In this document: in pieces, positions 55,044 through 63,917 of the stretch
Layout: every line of letters begins with the position of its first letter
How positions within the stretch are numbered: position 1 is the first letter of the stretch
Origin: Shimia sp. R10_1
GTDB lineage: Bacteria; Pseudomonadota; Alphaproteobacteria; Rhodobacterales; Rhodobacteraceae
Length of the DNA: 64,000 nt
NCBI RefSeq assembly: GCF_017744095.1
Contig: NZ_JAGHQX010000008.1
Span: 62,001-126,000, forward strand
Direction: 5' to 3'
Notes under the pieces: model-generated
Seen by the model: only the letters and a program-made list of their open reading frames with translations
Told to the model about the DNA's origin: nothing
Database searches by the model: none
Made by a program: the position numbers and the translations under genes

Positions 55044-55499
55044 ATGCTTGATGATCTCGATAGACGCATACTGCGCCACCTTCAGGGCGATCCGAGCCAA
55101 TCGGTGCCAGAGCTTGCTGACCGCCTGGGTCTCACCACCTCCCGTCTGTCGCGCAAAATCGACAAATTGCGTGACGCAGGCATTCTGCGCGGTCAGCGCG
55201 CGGTAATCGACTGGCAGGCGTTGGGCTATGCGGTGGAGGTCAGTTTGCGGGTGACGCTTGATAAGACCCAATCCCGCGCCTTTGATGATTTTCTGGAAGC
55301 AGCACGTGATATTCCCGAGGTCATAGAGATACAGACCTTTCTGGGGCAAGTGGATGTGCGCCTGTCGGTGATCGCCAAAGACATGGCCCACTATCAGGAA
55401 ATTTACCGCCGTCGTATCCTGACGTTGCCCCATATCGCAGACATTGAAGCGCTTATGCATGTGGCGCGGATCAAGTCTGATGAGAGCCTGCCGATATGA
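55044..55499 (+). CDS. Lrp/AsnC-family regulator (first of a tandem pair)
   Basis: A 151-residue Lrp-type regulator: winged helix-turn-helix (LDDLDRRILRHLQ, recognition helix around TTSRLSRKIDKLRD) and RAM domain (about 70-145). It opens a two-gene unit with a second Lrp paralogue whose ATG overlaps its stop (ATGA). The pair faces ilvC, so control of branched-chain amino-acid synthesis is the natural guess. A GTG at 55035 is an alternative start. Confidence 0.9.
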   Translation: MLDDLDRRILRHLQGDPSQSVPELADRLGLTTSRLSRKIDKLRDAGILRGQRAVIDWQALGYAVEVSLRVTLDKTQSRAFDDFLEAARDIPEVIEIQTFLGQVDVRLSVIAKDMAHYQEIYRRRILTLPHIADIEALMHVARIKSDESLPI

Positions 55500-55951
55500 T
55501 TGATCTGGATGAGATTGACCGCGCGCTGCTGAAAGCGCTGGCAGAGGATGCCACCCAAAATGCTGGGGCGCTTGGGCGTCGGTTTGGCCTTTCGCAGCCT
55601 GCAACTTGGCGTCGAATCAAGAGGTTACAGGAGAGCGGAGCGATTTCGGGCCGCAAACTGGATCTGGATCGCGAGCGGCTTGGCTTTGGGGTGACGGTCT
55701 TTCTGGGCATCAAGCTGGCCACCAAGGGGCGCGTCAGTCTTGAGGACTTTGAACGGGCAGTGACGGCTATTCCTGAGGTGCAGACGGTGGAGCATGTGCT
55801 GGGTATGTATGACTATCGGTTGCGGGTCACGGCGCGGGATATTTCGGATTTTGAACGGGTGCTGCGGCGGCGTGTTATGACCTTGCCGGGTGTGGGCAAC
55901 GTGGAGGCCAATGTTTTGCTGAGTGAGGAGCGTCGGCCTGGGCCGCTGTAG
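55496..55951 (+). CDS. Lrp/AsnC-family regulator (second of a tandem pair)
   Basis: A 151-residue Lrp-type protein with winged helix-turn-helix (LDEIDRALLKALAED, recognition helix around SQPATWRRIKRLQ) and a RAM domain (about 70-145). It is not a recent copy of its neighbour: the two share the fold but differ widely in sequence. Coupled translation suggests heteromers or joint control. The class V aminotransferase starts 58 nt downstream. Confidence 0.9.
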   Translation: MIDLDEIDRALLKALAEDATQNAGALGRRFGLSQPATWRRIKRLQESGAISGRKLDLDRERLGFGVTVFLGIKLATKGRVSLEDFERAVTAIPEVQTVEHVLGMYDYRLRVTARDISDFERVLRRRVMTLPGVGNVEANVLLSEERRPGPL

Positions 55952-56009
55952 GCCTTGCTTTTTGCGGTATGCGCGCTAAACGCGAAGGGACACAAAGAGG
56001 AGAGTGCAG

Positions 56010-57131
56010 ATGGCACATGACATTGATCCCGGTGGTCTGAGCGAGTTTTCCGTGGTCTTTACTGACCGCTCACTCAACCATATGTCCCAAAACTTTCAAC
56101 AGGTTATGCGAGATATCTCTGACCTATTGAAAGAGGTCTACAACGCGGATGGTGTGGCGCTTGTGCCTGGGGGCGGAACCTACGGCATGGAAGCGGTGGC
56201 GCGTCAGTTTGCGGCGGGTCAAAAGACTCTGGTGGTGCGCAATGGCTGGTTCTCTTATCGTTGGAGCCAGATTTTTGAAGCCGGTGGTTTTGCCGCTGAG
56301 AGCACTGTGATGAAGGCGCGGCAGGCTGGAAATGATGCCACAGCGCCTTTTGCACCAGCCCCAATCGAAGACGTTGTTGCCAAAATTATTGAGGAAAAAC
56401 CGCAGGTTGTCTTTGCGCCGCATGTGGAGACAAGCGCGGGTGTGATCCTACCAGATGACTATATTGCTGCCATGGCCACTGCTGCGCATGAGGTTGGCGC
56501 GCTGATGGTGCTGGATTGCATCGCCTCTGGCTGTGTCTGGGTGGACATGAAGGCGTTGGGCGTGGATGTGCTGTGCTCGGCACCGCAGAAGGGATGGAGT
56601 GCATCGCCCTCTGCAGGCTTGGTGATGATGTCAGATAAGGCACTGGAAAGATTGCAAAATACGCAGTCTGACAGCTTTGCGCTGGACCTGAAAAAATGGC
56701 GGGACATTGTGGTGGCCTATGAAAACGGCGGCCATGCCTATCACGCGACCATGCCGACAGATGCGCTGCGCGCGTTCCGGGATACTATGGTGGAAACCCG
56801 CGATTATGGCTTTGACAAGCTGCGCGATGCGCAGTGGGCGCTTGGCAATGCAGTTCGTAACCTGCTGAAAGAAAAAGGTATTCAGTCGGTCGCAGCAGAA
56901 GGGTTTGGTGCGCCGGGCGTGGTTGTGAGCTATACAGCTGACAGCGCGATCCAGAACGGCAGCAAGTTCGCGGCAGAAGGCATGCAGATTGCAGCGGGTG
57001 TGCCGCTGGCCTGTGATGAACCGGAGGGGTTCAAGACCTTCCGCCTTGGGTTGTTCGGGCTCGACAAGCTTTACGATGTAGACGGCACTGTTGCGCGGCT
57101 CAAAACCGTTTTGGACAAAGTGTTAACCTGA
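56010..57131 (+). CDS. Class V aminotransferase (serine/alanine-glyoxylate type), second copy
   Basis: A 373-residue class V PLP enzyme with VPGGGTYGMEAVARQ near the N-terminus, VLDCIASG (about 168-175) and the PLP lysine K194 in CSAPQKGWSASP. Related proteins use alanine, serine or aspartate with glyoxylate or pyruvate. It differs clearly from the enzyme at 1503. AGGAGAG lies before the ATG. Its place downstream of two Lrp-type regulators suggests amino-acid-responsive expression. A terminator follows at 57273. Confidence 0.85.
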   Translation: MAHDIDPGGLSEFSVVFTDRSLNHMSQNFQQVMRDISDLLKEVYNADGVALVPGGGTYGMEAVARQFAAGQKTLVVRNGWFSYRWSQIFEAGGFAAESTVMKARQAGNDATAPFAPAPIEDVVAKIIEEKPQVVFAPHVETSAGVILPDDYIAAMATAAHEVGALMVLDCIASGCVWVDMKALGVDVLCSAPQKGWSASPSAGLVMMSDKALERLQNTQSDSFALDLKKWRDIVVAYENGGHAYHATMPTDALRAFRDTMVETRDYGFDKLRDAQWALGNAVRNLLKEKGIQSVAAEGFGAPGVVVSYTADSAIQNGSKFAAEGMQIAAGVPLACDEPEGFKTFRLGLFGLDKLYDVDGTVARLKTVLDKVLT

Positions 57132-57272
57132 AAATTTACGTCGGTTTTGCGTCGGTATCGCGTCTGTAACACGGAGGTGCGATTTGCGGGGCGCAAAACC
57201 CGTTAACTTTGGTTGCCAGACCCTGATTTCTGCGCGCGCAGCGCGTTGCGCATCGGCGGGTCAAAAATATGC

Positions 57273-57300
57273 AAAAGCCGGGGCGTGACCCCGGCTTTTT
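57273..57300 (+). terminator. Bidirectional intrinsic terminator
   Basis: Arms AAAAGCCGGGG (57273-57283) and CCCCGGCTTTT (57289-57299) with a 5-nt loop are followed by T and preceded by A-rich sequence. It can end the aminotransferase (plus) and the UbiH-type gene (minus). The rest of 57132-57331 holds nothing I can name. Confidence 0.88.
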
Positions 57301-57331
57301 CAGTTTAACGGCGGTTTTGATGGGCGGCGCG

Positions 57332-58534
57332 TTATCTGGCGCCAAGGCCCATTTGCATGAGCGTTTTGCGCACCGGTCCCATCGCGTAGAGCGCATTCAG
57401 CCCCATGGCGCGGGCGTCGCGCAGCGGCTGTGCTTCTGCCATGGAAGCGCGATTGAGCAGGTCGATGCCCTGCACCCGCAGTTTGATCTCTGTGTGACGT
57501 TTGCGATGGTACTGCGACAGCATCGCCGCATTGCCGAGATTTGCCGGATCGGCCTTTGCCAGATCCAGCAGCACGCGCATGTCCCCCAGGCTCATATTCA
57601 GCCCCTGCGCGCCAATGGGTGGCACCACATGGGCGGCCTCGGCCACAAGCGCCAGACGCTCGCCATCCAGACGTTCGGCGGCTTGCGAGATGATGGGCCA
57701 GATCGTGCGGTTGGAGGCCAGCGTGAGCGGCCCGTAAAGGCTGCAACTGCGCTCAGTCATCTCCGCTTCGAACGCCGCTTTGTCCATTTTCAGCAGCTCT
57801 TCGGCACGCGGGCCACGCTCCATCCAGACCAGCGCTGAGGAGGGCATACCGTTATAGTCGGGCAGCGGCACCAGCGTGAAGGGGCCGCCGGAGCGGTGGA
57901 TTTCGGTGGAGACATTGCCATGTGGGATCGGGTGGGTGACCGCCAGCGCCAGCGCCTTTTGGCCGTAGCGCGTGGTTTTCACGTCAATCCCAGCAGCCTT
58001 GCGCATGGGGGAGTTGCGCCCGTCCGCGGCGATCACCAGTTTGGCCCGAGTCTGGCTGCCATCGGTTAGCCCAACGCGGGCTTGATTGGTGCGCGTGAAC
58101 AGGCTTTTGGTGCCGCATCCAAGACGCAGATCAACGGTGTCCAGCTCTTTCAGGCGGGCCAGCATTTCGCGGCGCAGCAGCCAGTTTGGCAGGTTCCAGC
58201 CAAAGGGCAGATCAGAAAGATCAGCAGCGTCAAAATTCTTGACAATGCGAGGCTCGGCCACTTCGCCACCGGCATCAACAATGCGCATGACCTGCAGCGG
58301 TGCGGCATGTGCATCCAGCCGGTCCCAGAGGCCGGCCTCTTCCAGAAGGCTGCGCGCCGGCTGCAAAAACGCGGTGCTGCGCATGTCTGCGCCTGCTGCG
58401 TCGCGTTCTGTGATGGGTGGTGTCGGATCCACACATTGCACAGTGAACCCGGCGGTGCCAAAAGCGGCGGCGGCTGTCAGCCCGGCGATGCCGCCACCAG
58501 AAATCAGAATGTCCACTTGGGTGTTGTCAGTCAT
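57332..58534 (-). CDS. UbiH/UbiF/Coq6-family FAD monooxygenase
   Basis: A 400-residue class A flavin monooxygenase. The FAD motifs are GGGIAG (13-18), DMRSTAF (about 50-56, typical of the UbiH/Coq6 group), IAADGRNSPMR and LVAEAAHVVPPIGAQGLNMSLGD (about 295-317). Family members hydroxylate the ubiquinone precursor ring, so ubiquinone synthesis is the likely role; which ring position is not readable. The 72-residue membrane gene is 60 nt upstream on the same strand. Confidence 0.9.
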   Translation of the reverse strand: MTDNTQVDILISGGGIAGLTAAAAFGTAGFTVQCVDPTPPITERDAAGADMRSTAFLQPARSLLEEAGLWDRLDAHAAPLQVMRIVDAGGEVAEPRIVKNFDAADLSDLPFGWNLPNWLLRREMLARLKELDTVDLRLGCGTKSLFTRTNQARVGLTDGSQTRAKLVIAADGRNSPMRKAAGIDVKTTRYGQKALALAVTHPIPHGNVSTEIHRSGGPFTLVPLPDYNGMPSSALVWMERGPRAEELLKMDKAAFEAEMTERSCSLYGPLTLASNRTIWPIISQAAERLDGERLALVAEAAHVVPPIGAQGLNMSLGDMRVLLDLAKADPANLGNAAMLSQYHRKRHTEIKLRVQGIDLLNRASMAEAQPLRDARAMGLNALYAMGPVRKTLMQMGLGAR

Positions 58535-58594
58535 GCTGGCCTCCTAATCGTGAATCATAGACCTGCGCAAGACGGGTTCCAAGGGGACGGGATG

Positions 58595-58813
58595 TCACCC
58601 TCGGGAGATCAGCACAAGCGTCAGAAAGATCACAGGCACGGCGGCAACTGCTGGAATGTAGAGGCCCGGAATGCCGAACATGACAACAGATGTGGCCCAG
58701 AGTGCGGCAACCAGTGCAATGCCAGCATAGATCCAGCCTGCGCCGGTGATTTCTGTGCCGTGATCAGCTGTGTGGGAGGAGGTGTTCAGATCGGAAGCGT
58801 CTGCAAGGCTCAT
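58595..58813 (-). CDS. Small two-helix membrane protein, unknown function
   Basis: A 72-residue protein with a polar Ser/Thr/His-rich N-terminus (1-22) and two hydrophobic segments (about 26-45 and 48-68, ending in LTLVLISRG). AGGACA lies before the ATG. It precedes the UbiH-type gene on the same strand and may be cotranscribed. Possibly a membrane-associated accessory of quinone synthesis, but this is only positional inference. Confidence 0.6.
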   Translation of the reverse strand: MSLADASDLNTSSHTADHGTEITGAGWIYAGIALVAALWATSVVMFGIPGLYIPAVAAVPVIFLTLVLISRG

Positions 58814-59009
58814 GAAAGTGTCCTGTTCGCGGGTGCCGTGATGGCATCAGATTGGAGGAGGAAGGCTGCCGAGACAGCCTTGGTCGTTGCGCGCAAACAA
58901 AACGGTGTAGCGCGAAGCATGCGGTGTCTTCGGCTCTGTCCTGTTGCGCAGTGCTGAGATAGGCATCCGGCCAGCGGGGGAAAGCAGTCAGAGTGTCGCA
59001 GGGGCTCGC

Positions 59010-59654
59010 CTAGAGCAGTTTGCCCAGAAAGGCTGTCAGGTCATCTGTGTGGAAGTGGATGTGGGTTTCATCCAGCGCCTCGGGGGCGACATGCACGGTG
59101 CGCATGCCCATGTCGTGCGGGGCTTGCAGGTTGCGGGGGTCATCCTCAAACATGGCGGCGGTCACTGTTGTCAGCCCATCTTTGTCAAAAATGGTTTCAA
59201 AGGCCGCGCGTTCTGGTTTTGGCAGGAAGTCCGCATGCTCCACGCCGTAGATCGCATCAAACGCGCCGTCGAGCCCTCGGGCGGCCAGCACGCGCTCTGC
59301 ATAAGGTGCCGTGCCGTTGGTGTAGACGATGCGGCGGCCGGGCAGGGCGTTGATATGGTTTGCCAGGGCGGTGTCTTTTTCCAGGTGGTCCAGCGAAATA
59401 TCGTGCACATCCACAAGATAGGGCGCGGGATCCAGATCATGCTCGCGCATCAGTCCGGTGAGGGTGGTGCCATAGCGCGCCCAATAGTCCTTGCGCATCT
59501 GATCGGCGGTGGGCCGATCCACGCCCAGCGTGGTCATGACGTAGTTTGTCATGCGCACTTCGATTTGATCGAAGAGGCGCGCGCGGGGCGGATAGAGGGT
59601 GTTGTCGAGGTCAAACACCCAGGTGCGGACATGAGAGAAAGAGGTCTTTGGCAT
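59010..59654 (-). CDS. HAD-superfamily pyrimidine 5'-nucleotidase-like phosphatase
   Basis: A 214-residue HAD hydrolase of the Sdt1/SSM1 type. The phosphoaspartyl residue is D15 in VFDLDNTLYPP with D17 as acid/base; TNGT (about 109-112) is motif II, LPKPERAAFE (about 141-150) motif III, and FEDDPRN (about 165-171) motif IV. Sdt1 acts on UMP and CMP; substrate here is open. ATG 59654 is the family start. It diverges from the GntR gene. The 196 nt downstream (58814-59009) show only a weak hairpin. Confidence 0.88.
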   Translation of the reverse strand: MPKTSFSHVRTWVFDLDNTLYPPRARLFDQIEVRMTNYVMTTLGVDRPTADQMRKDYWARYGTTLTGLMREHDLDPAPYLVDVHDISLDHLEKDTALANHINALPGRRIVYTNGTAPYAERVLAARGLDGAFDAIYGVEHADFLPKPERAAFETIFDKDGLTTVTAAMFEDDPRNLQAPHDMGMRTVHVAPEALDETHIHFHTDDLTAFLGKLL

Positions 59655-59779
59655 GGCACTGTGATACGCGGCGGTGCAGGTGGGTGCAATGGGGCGCATT
59701 GTTCGCTTTCGCGGGGTTGCATCACCTTTGGGGGTGCGCGATGCTGGCGCGCAACGCTCAGAAAAGGATACGGCTGGAT

Positions 59780-60412
59780 ATGTCGCAAAGCGCTCGCCCG
59801 AATAAGGATGCCTACACACTTATTCTGGAGGCCATTGATGTGGGGGGCTATAAGCCGGGTGACCGTCTGGTGGAGAGTGATCTGGCAGAGAAATTCGGCA
59901 TGTCACGGACCCCGATCCGGGAGGCGCTGCAGCGGTTGGAGACCCAGTCTTTGCTGGCGCGTGATGGCCGCAGCCTGATTGTGAATTCGCTCGACCACAA
60001 TCAGATGGCTGAGCTGTATGTGGTGCGCAGTGAGCTTGAGGGGCTGGCGGCCCGATTGGCGGCGCGCCATGCCACCGCCGAAGAGGTGCGTGTGCTGCAG
60101 GATATGGTGATTGAGGATCAGGCACGGGTTGATGACCCGGCGGCGCTGGCGCGCTCCAACCGGCGCTTTCACAAACAGATCCATCTGGCCAGTCACAACC
60201 GGTATCTGGTGCAGCAGCTCGATCTTGTGCATCGGTCCATGGCGCTCATGGCGACCACCTCGATTGCGGTGGAAGGGCGTGGCGAGGACACGCTGGTGGA
60301 GCATCAGGCGATTGTGGATGCGATTGCGGCCCATGATGGAGATGGCGCAGACGAAGCGTTGCGGGCGCATATTTCCACGGCATTTGTGACGCGGCTGAAG
60401 CAGGAAAACTGA
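59780..60412 (+). CDS. GntR-family regulator, FadR (FCD) subfamily
   Basis: A 210-residue regulator: N-terminal GntR winged helix (about 10-70; SDLAEKFGMSRTPIREALQRLE is the helix-turn-helix area) and a helical FCD ligand domain (about 75-205). Metal/ligand residues fit an FCD pattern, RSELEGLAARLAA, FHKQIHLASHN, VEHQAIVDAI and EALRAHIS. Likely senses an organic acid. ATG 59780 follows AAGGAT; a start at 59741 is possible. Its target is not obvious, as no catabolic gene flanks it. Confidence 0.9.
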   Translation: MSQSARPNKDAYTLILEAIDVGGYKPGDRLVESDLAEKFGMSRTPIREALQRLETQSLLARDGRSLIVNSLDHNQMAELYVVRSELEGLAARLAARHATAEEVRVLQDMVIEDQARVDDPAALARSNRRFHKQIHLASHNRYLVQQLDLVHRSMALMATTSIAVEGRGEDTLVEHQAIVDAIAAHDGDGADEALRAHISTAFVTRLKQEN

Positions 60413-60447
60413 TCTGGCGCTACGCTGGCGGTGCTATGGCGGCAGGG

Positions 60448-62424
60448 TTATGACGGCGGGACGATGCCGTGCGAGATGCCCTCGTCGGTTTTCCCGTGGC
60501 TGGTTTTGTCCCAATAAAATGGGGCGATGGTGATTTCCACCATGGCTTTGAAAGCGGCGAGGGTTGCCAGCGGAAAGTAGATCAGCATGGCAAAGACCCA
60601 TTTGTAGAGCTGGGGCCTTTGGGTTTTGGCAACCGCGCAGAGCCACACCGCGCCATTGGTGACAGCGGCCAGCAGCAACAGCGCGACAATGGCGTTCTGG
60701 CTGCTTTGGGGCAGGTGATCGATCAGAGGTGCGGGCAGCCCGAAGGCGGCGCCCCAGAGTGCCCAAAGCACCGGCGCCAGCAGGAACTGGCTGAGGCTGC
60801 AGAGAAACAGCACCTGAAAGCCGAGAAACTGTCGCAGACCGAGACTGCGCAGGAGCGCAGCAGGGTTGCGCATGTGGACGATATAGGTGGCGGCATACCC
60901 CTTTAGCCAACGCGAGCGTTGACGGATCCAGGCGATGGGCGCGCAATTGGCCTCCTCTTGCGTGATGCTGTCAAGCAACTCAGTGCGGTAGCCATGACGG
61001 GCCAGACGGATGCCGAGATCTGCATCTTCGGTGACATTGTGGCTGTCCCACCCGCCCAGTGCCTCAAGCACGGAGCGGCGAAAGAACAGGGTCGTGCCAC
61101 CAAGAGGGATGGCGAACCCCAGGCGGTTGAGACCCGGAAGTATCAGGCGAAACCAAGCGGCATATTCTATGGTGAAACAGCGCGAGAGCCAATTGGTGAA
61201 AGGGTTGTAGTAGTCCAGTATGCCTTGAAGGCAGGCGACATCAGGTGCGGCACGGGCAAAATGCGCTGCGACCTTTTCCAGTTGGTCGCTGGCGGGGGCA
61301 TCTTCGGCATCCCAGACACCGATGATGTCGCCGCGGCAGAAGGGCAGTGCATAATTGAGCGCACGCGGTTTGGTGGTGATGGTTGAACCTGCGGGCACCT
61401 CCACCACACGCATCCAGCGGGGCAGGCGGGTGCGTGCGATGGCGGTGCGGGTGGCGGTGTCATATTCTTCCAGCACAAGGACGATTTCGAGCAAAGCGCG
61501 GGGGTAGGTCAGGCGGGTGAGCCGATGAATCAGAGCGGTTGCGATTTCTGGTTCGCGAAACAAGGGCACCAGCACAGAGATACGTGGCAGACGCTGCGGG
61601 GCTGGCTGGGGCGACACGCGCGCGACGCTGCGCAAACCCGGTAGGTTTGTGGGCGGGGTTGGCGCAGGTTGCAAGGCGCGGCTGGCTTTGGGTTTGGCGG
61701 CAAAAAACTCTGTCAGTGCATGATAAAGACCGGCCAAGCGCAGTGAGATCGCTCCGAGCAGCGTAAGCAGCGTCCAAAACAGAACCGTGTCCCAAATGAG
61801 CAAAGGCACGTGAAAGCTCAGACCGGTGATGAGCGCAATCGACAGCAACAAGAGTGTGGCCTTGGCCGCGCTGCGGGCGCCCAGTGGTCGACAGCTTTCG
61901 GCCTCGGCGATGCTGGTCTCGGCGCTGAGCGTCAGAGTTTTTCGATGGTTGAGGGCGATGTGGTGTTCTATGTCATGGCGCTTTGCCAGTGCGAAAAGCG
62001 CAGATTTGAGGTTTGGAGGCAGCGCGGCGCGCAGTTTTTCAAGCGCTTGCGGGCGCCCCGTCACCAGAATGACCACATCCCCAAGGCGCGCCCAGGGCAA
62101 GACGCAGTGTTGCAGGCAGAATTCAGGCGCGAGCAGCGAGGTCAGGGCACCTGCTGGCGGTGTTCTGTTCAGATCAATCTGGCGCAGGTCATGCCGCTCT
62201 GCCAGCAAGGCGCGCATATCCGGCTCTGAAATCCAGCCGCGGGCCGTGAGAATTTCGGGCAAAGTGGCGTTCCATTGTGCCTCGCACCTCAAAGCATAAA
62301 ACACCTGCCACGGGGTTATGATGTCTTTCTCAAGGAGGGTTCTTGCAAGCGGCAGGCGCGCGCTGTGACGCGTGAGTGGTGGTGCCGGGAGTTTGTGCAG
62401 TCTCGCGCCTGCCATCTTGCCCAC
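60448..62424 (-). CDS. Large GT2 glycosyltransferase with MshEN-like N-terminal domain
   Basis: A 658-residue membrane protein. Residues about 20-160 resemble the MshEN/GspE-N fold that can bind c-di-GMP (LARTLLEKDIITPWQVF, LPEILTARGWISEPDMRALL). Two helices follow (about 190-235). The GT2 domain has WDAEDAP near 372 (D-x-D), TEDADLG near 463 and QRSRWLKG near 502, with four more helices at the end. These are marks of processive polysaccharide synthases, so it may make an exopolysaccharide under c-di-GMP control (inference). GTG 62424 fits GAAGG; ATG 62415 is an alternative. Confidence 0.85.
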   Translation of the reverse strand: MGKMAGARLHKLPAPPLTRHSARLPLARTLLEKDIITPWQVFYALRCEAQWNATLPEILTARGWISEPDMRALLAERHDLRQIDLNRTPPAGALTSLLAPEFCLQHCVLPWARLGDVVILVTGRPQALEKLRAALPPNLKSALFALAKRHDIEHHIALNHRKTLTLSAETSIAEAESCRPLGARSAAKATLLLLSIALITGLSFHVPLLIWDTVLFWTLLTLLGAISLRLAGLYHALTEFFAAKPKASRALQPAPTPPTNLPGLRSVARVSPQPAPQRLPRISVLVPLFREPEIATALIHRLTRLTYPRALLEIVLVLEEYDTATRTAIARTRLPRWMRVVEVPAGSTITTKPRALNYALPFCRGDIIGVWDAEDAPASDQLEKVAAHFARAAPDVACLQGILDYYNPFTNWLSRCFTIEYAAWFRLILPGLNRLGFAIPLGGTTLFFRRSVLEALGGWDSHNVTEDADLGIRLARHGYRTELLDSITQEEANCAPIAWIRQRSRWLKGYAATYIVHMRNPAALLRSLGLRQFLGFQVLFLCSLSQFLLAPVLWALWGAAFGLPAPLIDHLPQSSQNAIVALLLLAAVTNGAVWLCAVAKTQRPQLYKWVFAMLIYFPLATLAAFKAMVEITIAPFYWDKTSHGKTDEGISHGIVPPS

Positions 62425-62507
62425 TTAACCTTCGGTTGTCTTGGTTAGGGTGCGCCGGTATGGTTAACGCTTCGTTAATTTTGCTGCGATAGGCTCTGAA
62501 AATAAGG

Positions 62508-62538
62508 AAAACCCGACCTGTGAGGCAGGCCGGGTTTT
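62508..62538 (-). terminator. Intrinsic terminator after carA
   Basis: A 13-bp stem, AAAACCCGACCTG (62508-62520) with CAGGCCGGGTTTT (62526-62538), has one A-C mismatch and a 5-nt loop. Read on the minus strand, as for carA, it ends in a T-run. It separates carA from the GT2 gene further downstream. Confidence 0.82.
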
Positions 62539-62566
62539 GGTGTTTTCAGCTTGTTGCCCTAGGCGT

Positions 62567-63733
62567 TTAGGCGCGGGCGGCCATAGCGGCGGCGAAGTTC
62601 TCAAACAAGTAAAAGCTGTCTTGAGGGCCGGGGCTGGCTTCTGGGTGGTGCTGCACGGAGAAGACCGGGCGATCGGCCAAACGGATTCCACAGTTGGAGC
62701 CATCAAACAGCGATACATGGCTTTCCACCACACCCTCTGGCAGGGTTTGCGCATCCACTGCAAAGCCGTGGTTCATGGAGGTGATTTCCACCTTGCCGGT
62801 GTCATGGTCTTTCACAGGGTGGTTTGCCCCGTGGTGGCCGTGGTTCATTTTTACGGTCTTTGCGCCAAGCGCCAAGGCGAGCATCTGGTGGCCCAAGCAA
62901 ATGCCAAAGACAGGGATGTCGGCTTTCAGCACCTCTTGGATCATTGGCACAGCATATGCGCCTGTGGCCGCCGGATCGCCGGGGCCGTTGGACAGAAAGA
63001 CGCCGTCTGGGTTGTGTGCGAGCACCTCTTCGGCGGTTGCGGTGGCGGGCAGGACGGTGACATCACAGCCCACAGACGCGAGGCAGCGCAGGATGTTGCG
63101 TTTTGCGCCAAAGTCCACAGCAACCACTTTGTGTTTGGGTGCGGTCTGGGTCGGGTAGCCATCGGGCCATGCCCAGCGCATTTCGTCCCAGCGGTAGCTT
63201 TGTGCGCAGGTCACTTCTTTGGCCAGGTCCAGACCTTCCAGACCGGAGAAGGCGCGGGCTTTGGCGACCAGGGCTTCGGTGTCGAAGTTGCCGTCTGGAT
63301 CATGTGCCAGTGCGACGTGTGGGGCGCCTTGCTGGCGGATGGCGCGGGTCAGGCGACGGGTGTCGATGCCGCCGATGGCGATGCGCCCACGTGCTGCCAG
63401 CCAGTTGGACAGCGTGTCCACCGAACGCCAGTTTGAAGGCGCGGTGGGGTCCCATTTCACCACCATGCCTTCGGCCACCGGATCGCCGGTTTCATCATCT
63501 TCGGGGGTCACACCGGTGTTGCCGATGTGCGGGAAGGTGAAGGTCACGATTTGGCCCGCATAAGACGGATCTGTCATGATTTCCTGATAGCCGGTCATTG
63601 CGGTGTTGAAGCACAGCTCGGCGACGGTTTCGCCGGTGGCCCCAAAGCCACGTCCGTAAAACAGGGTGCCATCCGCAAGAGCGAGGCAGGCGGTCGGGTG
63701 ATCTGGGGTTGGTGCGGTCTGTGAGGCGGTCAT
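62567..63733 (-). CDS. carA: Carbamoyl-phosphate synthase small subunit
   Basis: A 388-residue glutaminase subunit that feeds ammonia to CarB for arginine and pyrimidine synthesis. The class I amidotransferase nucleophile is C279 in FGICLGHQM, with HHPEA near 362 and the CPSase_sm_chain domain (GYQEIMTDPSYAGQIVTFTFPHIGN, about 47-71) before it. ATG 63733 follows GGAGA; an in-frame start at 63754 is also open. carB is not in the window. It diverges from yqeY. Confidence 0.97.
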   Translation of the reverse strand: MTASQTAPTPDHPTACLALADGTLFYGRGFGATGETVAELCFNTAMTGYQEIMTDPSYAGQIVTFTFPHIGNTGVTPEDDETGDPVAEGMVVKWDPTAPSNWRSVDTLSNWLAARGRIAIGGIDTRRLTRAIRQQGAPHVALAHDPDGNFDTEALVAKARAFSGLEGLDLAKEVTCAQSYRWDEMRWAWPDGYPTQTAPKHKVVAVDFGAKRNILRCLASVGCDVTVLPATATAEEVLAHNPDGVFLSNGPGDPAATGAYAVPMIQEVLKADIPVFGICLGHQMLALALGAKTVKMNHGHHGANHPVKDHDTGKVEITSMNHGFAVDAQTLPEGVVESHVSLFDGSNCGIRLADRPVFSVQHHPEASPGPQDSFYLFENFAAAMAARA

Positions 63734-63917
63734 GGGCGAGTCTCCGGCTGGCAAATTGGCCGATGCATATGTCGGCGCAGGGCGGGCGTCAAGCCATTCT
63801 GTGGTGAGGTGGAGCCCTTGTTTTTAGGGGGTTTGCGCAGGCGACACCGGCTGTTGCGAGTCAGTTTACGTTTCTGTAAGGTCGCAGGCTTGTGTTTGAC
63901 AGCAATTGGCAAGATGA

